NCBI GenBank assembly: GCA_039024635.1
Contig: JBCCQA010000045.1
Coordinates: forward strand, 1 to 32,773
DNA: 32,773 nucleotides
Source of the DNA: Kuafuiihalomonas sp039024635
GTDB taxonomy: Bacteria; Myxococcota; Kuafuiibacteriia; Kuafuiibacteriales; Kuafuiibacteriaceae
Reading direction: 5' to 3'
This document shows, in pieces, positions 31,663 through 32,773 of this stretch. The translations under genes were made by a program, and so were the position numbers. Each line of letters begins with the position of its first letter. Positions within the stretch are counted from its first letter, which is position 1. Below the pieces are notes generated by a model, which worked only from the letters and a program-made list of their open reading frames with translations, was not told the origin of the DNA and did no database searches.

Positions 31663-32226
31663 ATGGAGTTTCCCTTCTTCACGCCGGTCGACAAGCGGCT
31701 ATTCGAAAGTCGCATCGTTCAGGTCTCGGGCCCTGTGGGCTCGGAGATGGCCCACGAGGTCAACCGGCAGCTCCTAGCTCTGGAACGGGAGGCTCCGGAC
31801 CAGCCGGTGTACCTTTACGTCAACAGCCCCGGGGGCGAGATCAGCTCCGGATTCTCGATCTACGACACGGCGCGATTCATTCAGCCCGAGGTCATCACAC
31901 TCGTGGTGGGCATGGCGGCGAGCATGGGTTCCATCATTTCGCTCTGCGCCGAGAAGAAGAACCGACTGTCTCTTCCCAACGCCAAGTTCCTCATTCACCA
32001 GCCCTTGATTGGCGGTACGATGATTGCGCCCGCGACGGACATCGATATCCACGCGAAAGACATCTTGCGGACCAAGCGCAAGATCAACGAGCTCTACGCC
32101 CGCGAGACCGGCAAGAACATCGAAGAGATCGAGAAGGCCACGGATCGGGACCATTGGATGGACGCCACCGAAGCCCTAGAGTTCGGGCACATCGGCCGCA
32201 TCGTTCAGTCCCGCGCCGAAATCTGA
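31663..32226 (+). CDS. clpP: ClpP-type serine protease
   Basis: A protein of 187 residues with the complete ClpP triad: Ser87 in 'VVGMAASMGS', His112 in 'KFLIHQPL' and Asp163 in 'ATDRDHWMDATEALEFGHI'. Also 'VYLYVNSPGGEISSGFSIYDTARF', the oxyanion-side loop, and 'KRKINELYARETGKNIEEIEKAT' of the handle helix. The N-terminal segment is shorter and less like the canonical ClpP propeptide/axial loop. ClpP forms a tetradecamer fed by ClpX or ClpA; neither gene is adjacent, and instead a soluble M41-type peptidase follows 11 bases downstream. This may be a second, specialised ClpP paralogue. ATG 31663 has no strong ribosome-binding site. Confidence 0.93.
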   Translation: MEFPFFTPVDKRLFESRIVQVSGPVGSEMAHEVNRQLLALEREAPDQPVYLYVNSPGGEISSGFSIYDTARFIQPEVITLVVGMAASMGSIISLCAEKKNRLSLPNAKFLIHQPLIGGTMIAPATDIDIHAKDILRTKRKINELYARETGKNIEEIEKATDRDHWMDATEALEFGHIGRIVQSRAEI

Positions 32227-32237
32227 TCAGGACCGCC

Positions 32238-32696
32238 ATGACCAGTACCTCCCAAGAGGAGCGGGTCGCCATCCATGAAGCCGGACATGTCCTCCTCGGT
32301 CGAGGCGTGCGGACGGTGCGGATTCGACCTCGGCCGGAAACGCAGACGACCAAGAAGCTCGAGCTTCCGCGGGGGCGTCCCGAGACCGAGGCCGACCAGG
32401 CCCTGATGGAGGGCGAAATCATGCTGCTCGTCGCAGGCCTGTCCGCCGAGCGGGCCTTGGGTGTAGAGGCGCGGGACTCGATGAGCGGCGCCCTCGACGA
32501 TATGTCCCGGGCGAGCGAGCTGGCCCTCCGGGTGGCGGGCCGAAGCCGAGCCGAAACCACCATGGCCCACTTTCTCTCCAAGGTGGAGCGCATGGTGAAG
32601 CAACGGGCCGAGGTCCTGGCCGAGACGGCGGCCGCGTTGGCCCGAACCGGTCGGCTCGACCAGGCACGAGTCGCCGATCTCGTCCCTCGACGCTAG
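32238..32696 (+). CDS. Standalone FtsH-type (M41) metallopeptidase domain
   Basis: A protein of 152 residues that matches only the peptidase part of FtsH. 'ERVAIHEAGHVLL' supplies the zinc motif His13-Glu14-x-x-His17; 'GEIMLLVAGLSAERALG' matches the FtsH 'lgGraAEe' helix; 'DSMSGALDDMSRASELA' matches 'TGAsnDl..AT..A' with Asp88 as the third zinc ligand; and the C-terminal 'RAEVLAETAAALARTGRLDQARVADLV' matches the closing FtsH helices. There is no AAA+ domain and no membrane helix, so it would need a separate unfoldase or act on unfolded or small substrates. ATG 32238 has AGGA at 32229-32232. It is 11 bases after clpP on the same strand, so co-expression is likely. Confidence 0.88.
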   Translation: MTSTSQEERVAIHEAGHVLLGRGVRTVRIRPRPETQTTKKLELPRGRPETEADQALMEGEIMLLVAGLSAERALGVEARDSMSGALDDMSRASELALRVAGRSRAETTMAHFLSKVERMVKQRAEVLAETAAALARTGRLDQARVADLVPRR

Positions 32697-32773
32697 CCCT
32701 AGGAGCGCCTCCCGTTCCCTTCGCGCCCCGAATGACGCAAGCGTAGAGGCCGAAGCGACGCGCAGCGAGCGGA
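32697..32773. other. Right-edge sequence with no recognised feature
   Basis: The last 77 bases after the M41-type gene contain no credible coding frame, hairpin or RNA gene that I can support. A following gene may begin beyond the edge. Confidence 0.3.

Noticed and set aside
1..32773. Search for CRISPR arrays, tRNA/rRNA genes, transposases, integrases, toxin-antitoxin or phage genes
   Set aside because: No repeat-spacer pattern, cloverleaf, terminal inverted repeats or recognisable mobile-element protein was seen on either strand.

Overview
The window is about 33 kb of GC-rich, densely coding bacterial DNA. Gene content points to a Gram-negative 'deltaproteobacterial' lineage of the Myxococcota/Bradymonadota type: choice-of-anchor-D (ASH) repeats joined to a vWA-like domain, a Cys-rich lipoprotein with an Asn/Gly/Asp-Met linker, a membrane-anchored kinase-like protein with Sel1 repeats, a CX4CH lipoprotein, and LpoA-like and CsgG-like envelope proteins. 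This placement is inference from protein style; there is no rRNA or other phylogenetic marker beyond bL28 and bS18. No tRNA, rRNA, CRISPR array, insertion sequence, integrase or phage gene was seen. No stretch over 300 bases lacks a gene.

Layout. 2-5467 (+): the 3' part of an ASH/vWA-like protein, three small membrane proteins (DUF4234-like, DUF2752-like, unknown), then a SDR39U1-type epimerase, a macro-domain hydrolase and a hydratase-2/MaoC protein joined by ATGA overlaps. 5436-8268 (-): a Trm112-like/SAM methyltransferase followed by a DUF2079-type membrane protein, divergent from 8333-10402 (+), a GT-C-like membrane protein. 10409-16923 (-): rpmB, rpsR, an LpoA-like lipoprotein, bpt, a membrane PDZ protein, a predicted pseudokinase with a disulfide-type Sel1 ectodomain, and a DUF4342-like/TPR protein. 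17047-19032 (+): an aldehyde-dehydrogenase-fold protein that has lost every hallmark catalytic residue, followed directly by a dual-specificity-type phosphatase. 19039-21001 (-): a MoaD-MoaE fusion and a TrmA/RlmD-type RNA methyltransferase. 21074-23395 (+): a large Cys-rich lipoprotein, then a strong hairpin. 23473-27005 (+): two ABC half-exporters forming a probable heterodimer. 27081-28235 (+): an unknown soluble protein. 28201-31239 (-): FtsE (no FtsX beside it), a CX4CH lipoprotein and a CsgG-like/beta-barrel envelope protein. 31327-32696 (+): glutaredoxin, ClpP-type protease and a standalone FtsH-type (M41) metallopeptidase domain.

How they fit together. Most genes concern the cell envelope, surface carbohydrate or lipid modification, and protein quality control. 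The observations most worth follow-up are the catalytically dead ALDH coupled to a phosphatase, the pseudokinase with a periplasmic disulfide-repeat domain inside an envelope cluster, the ClpP plus soluble M41 pair, and the CX4CH lipoprotein paired with a CsgG-like barrel protein. I did not find clear evidence of a defence system or mobile element. All functions are read from the sequence by eye, with no database search.
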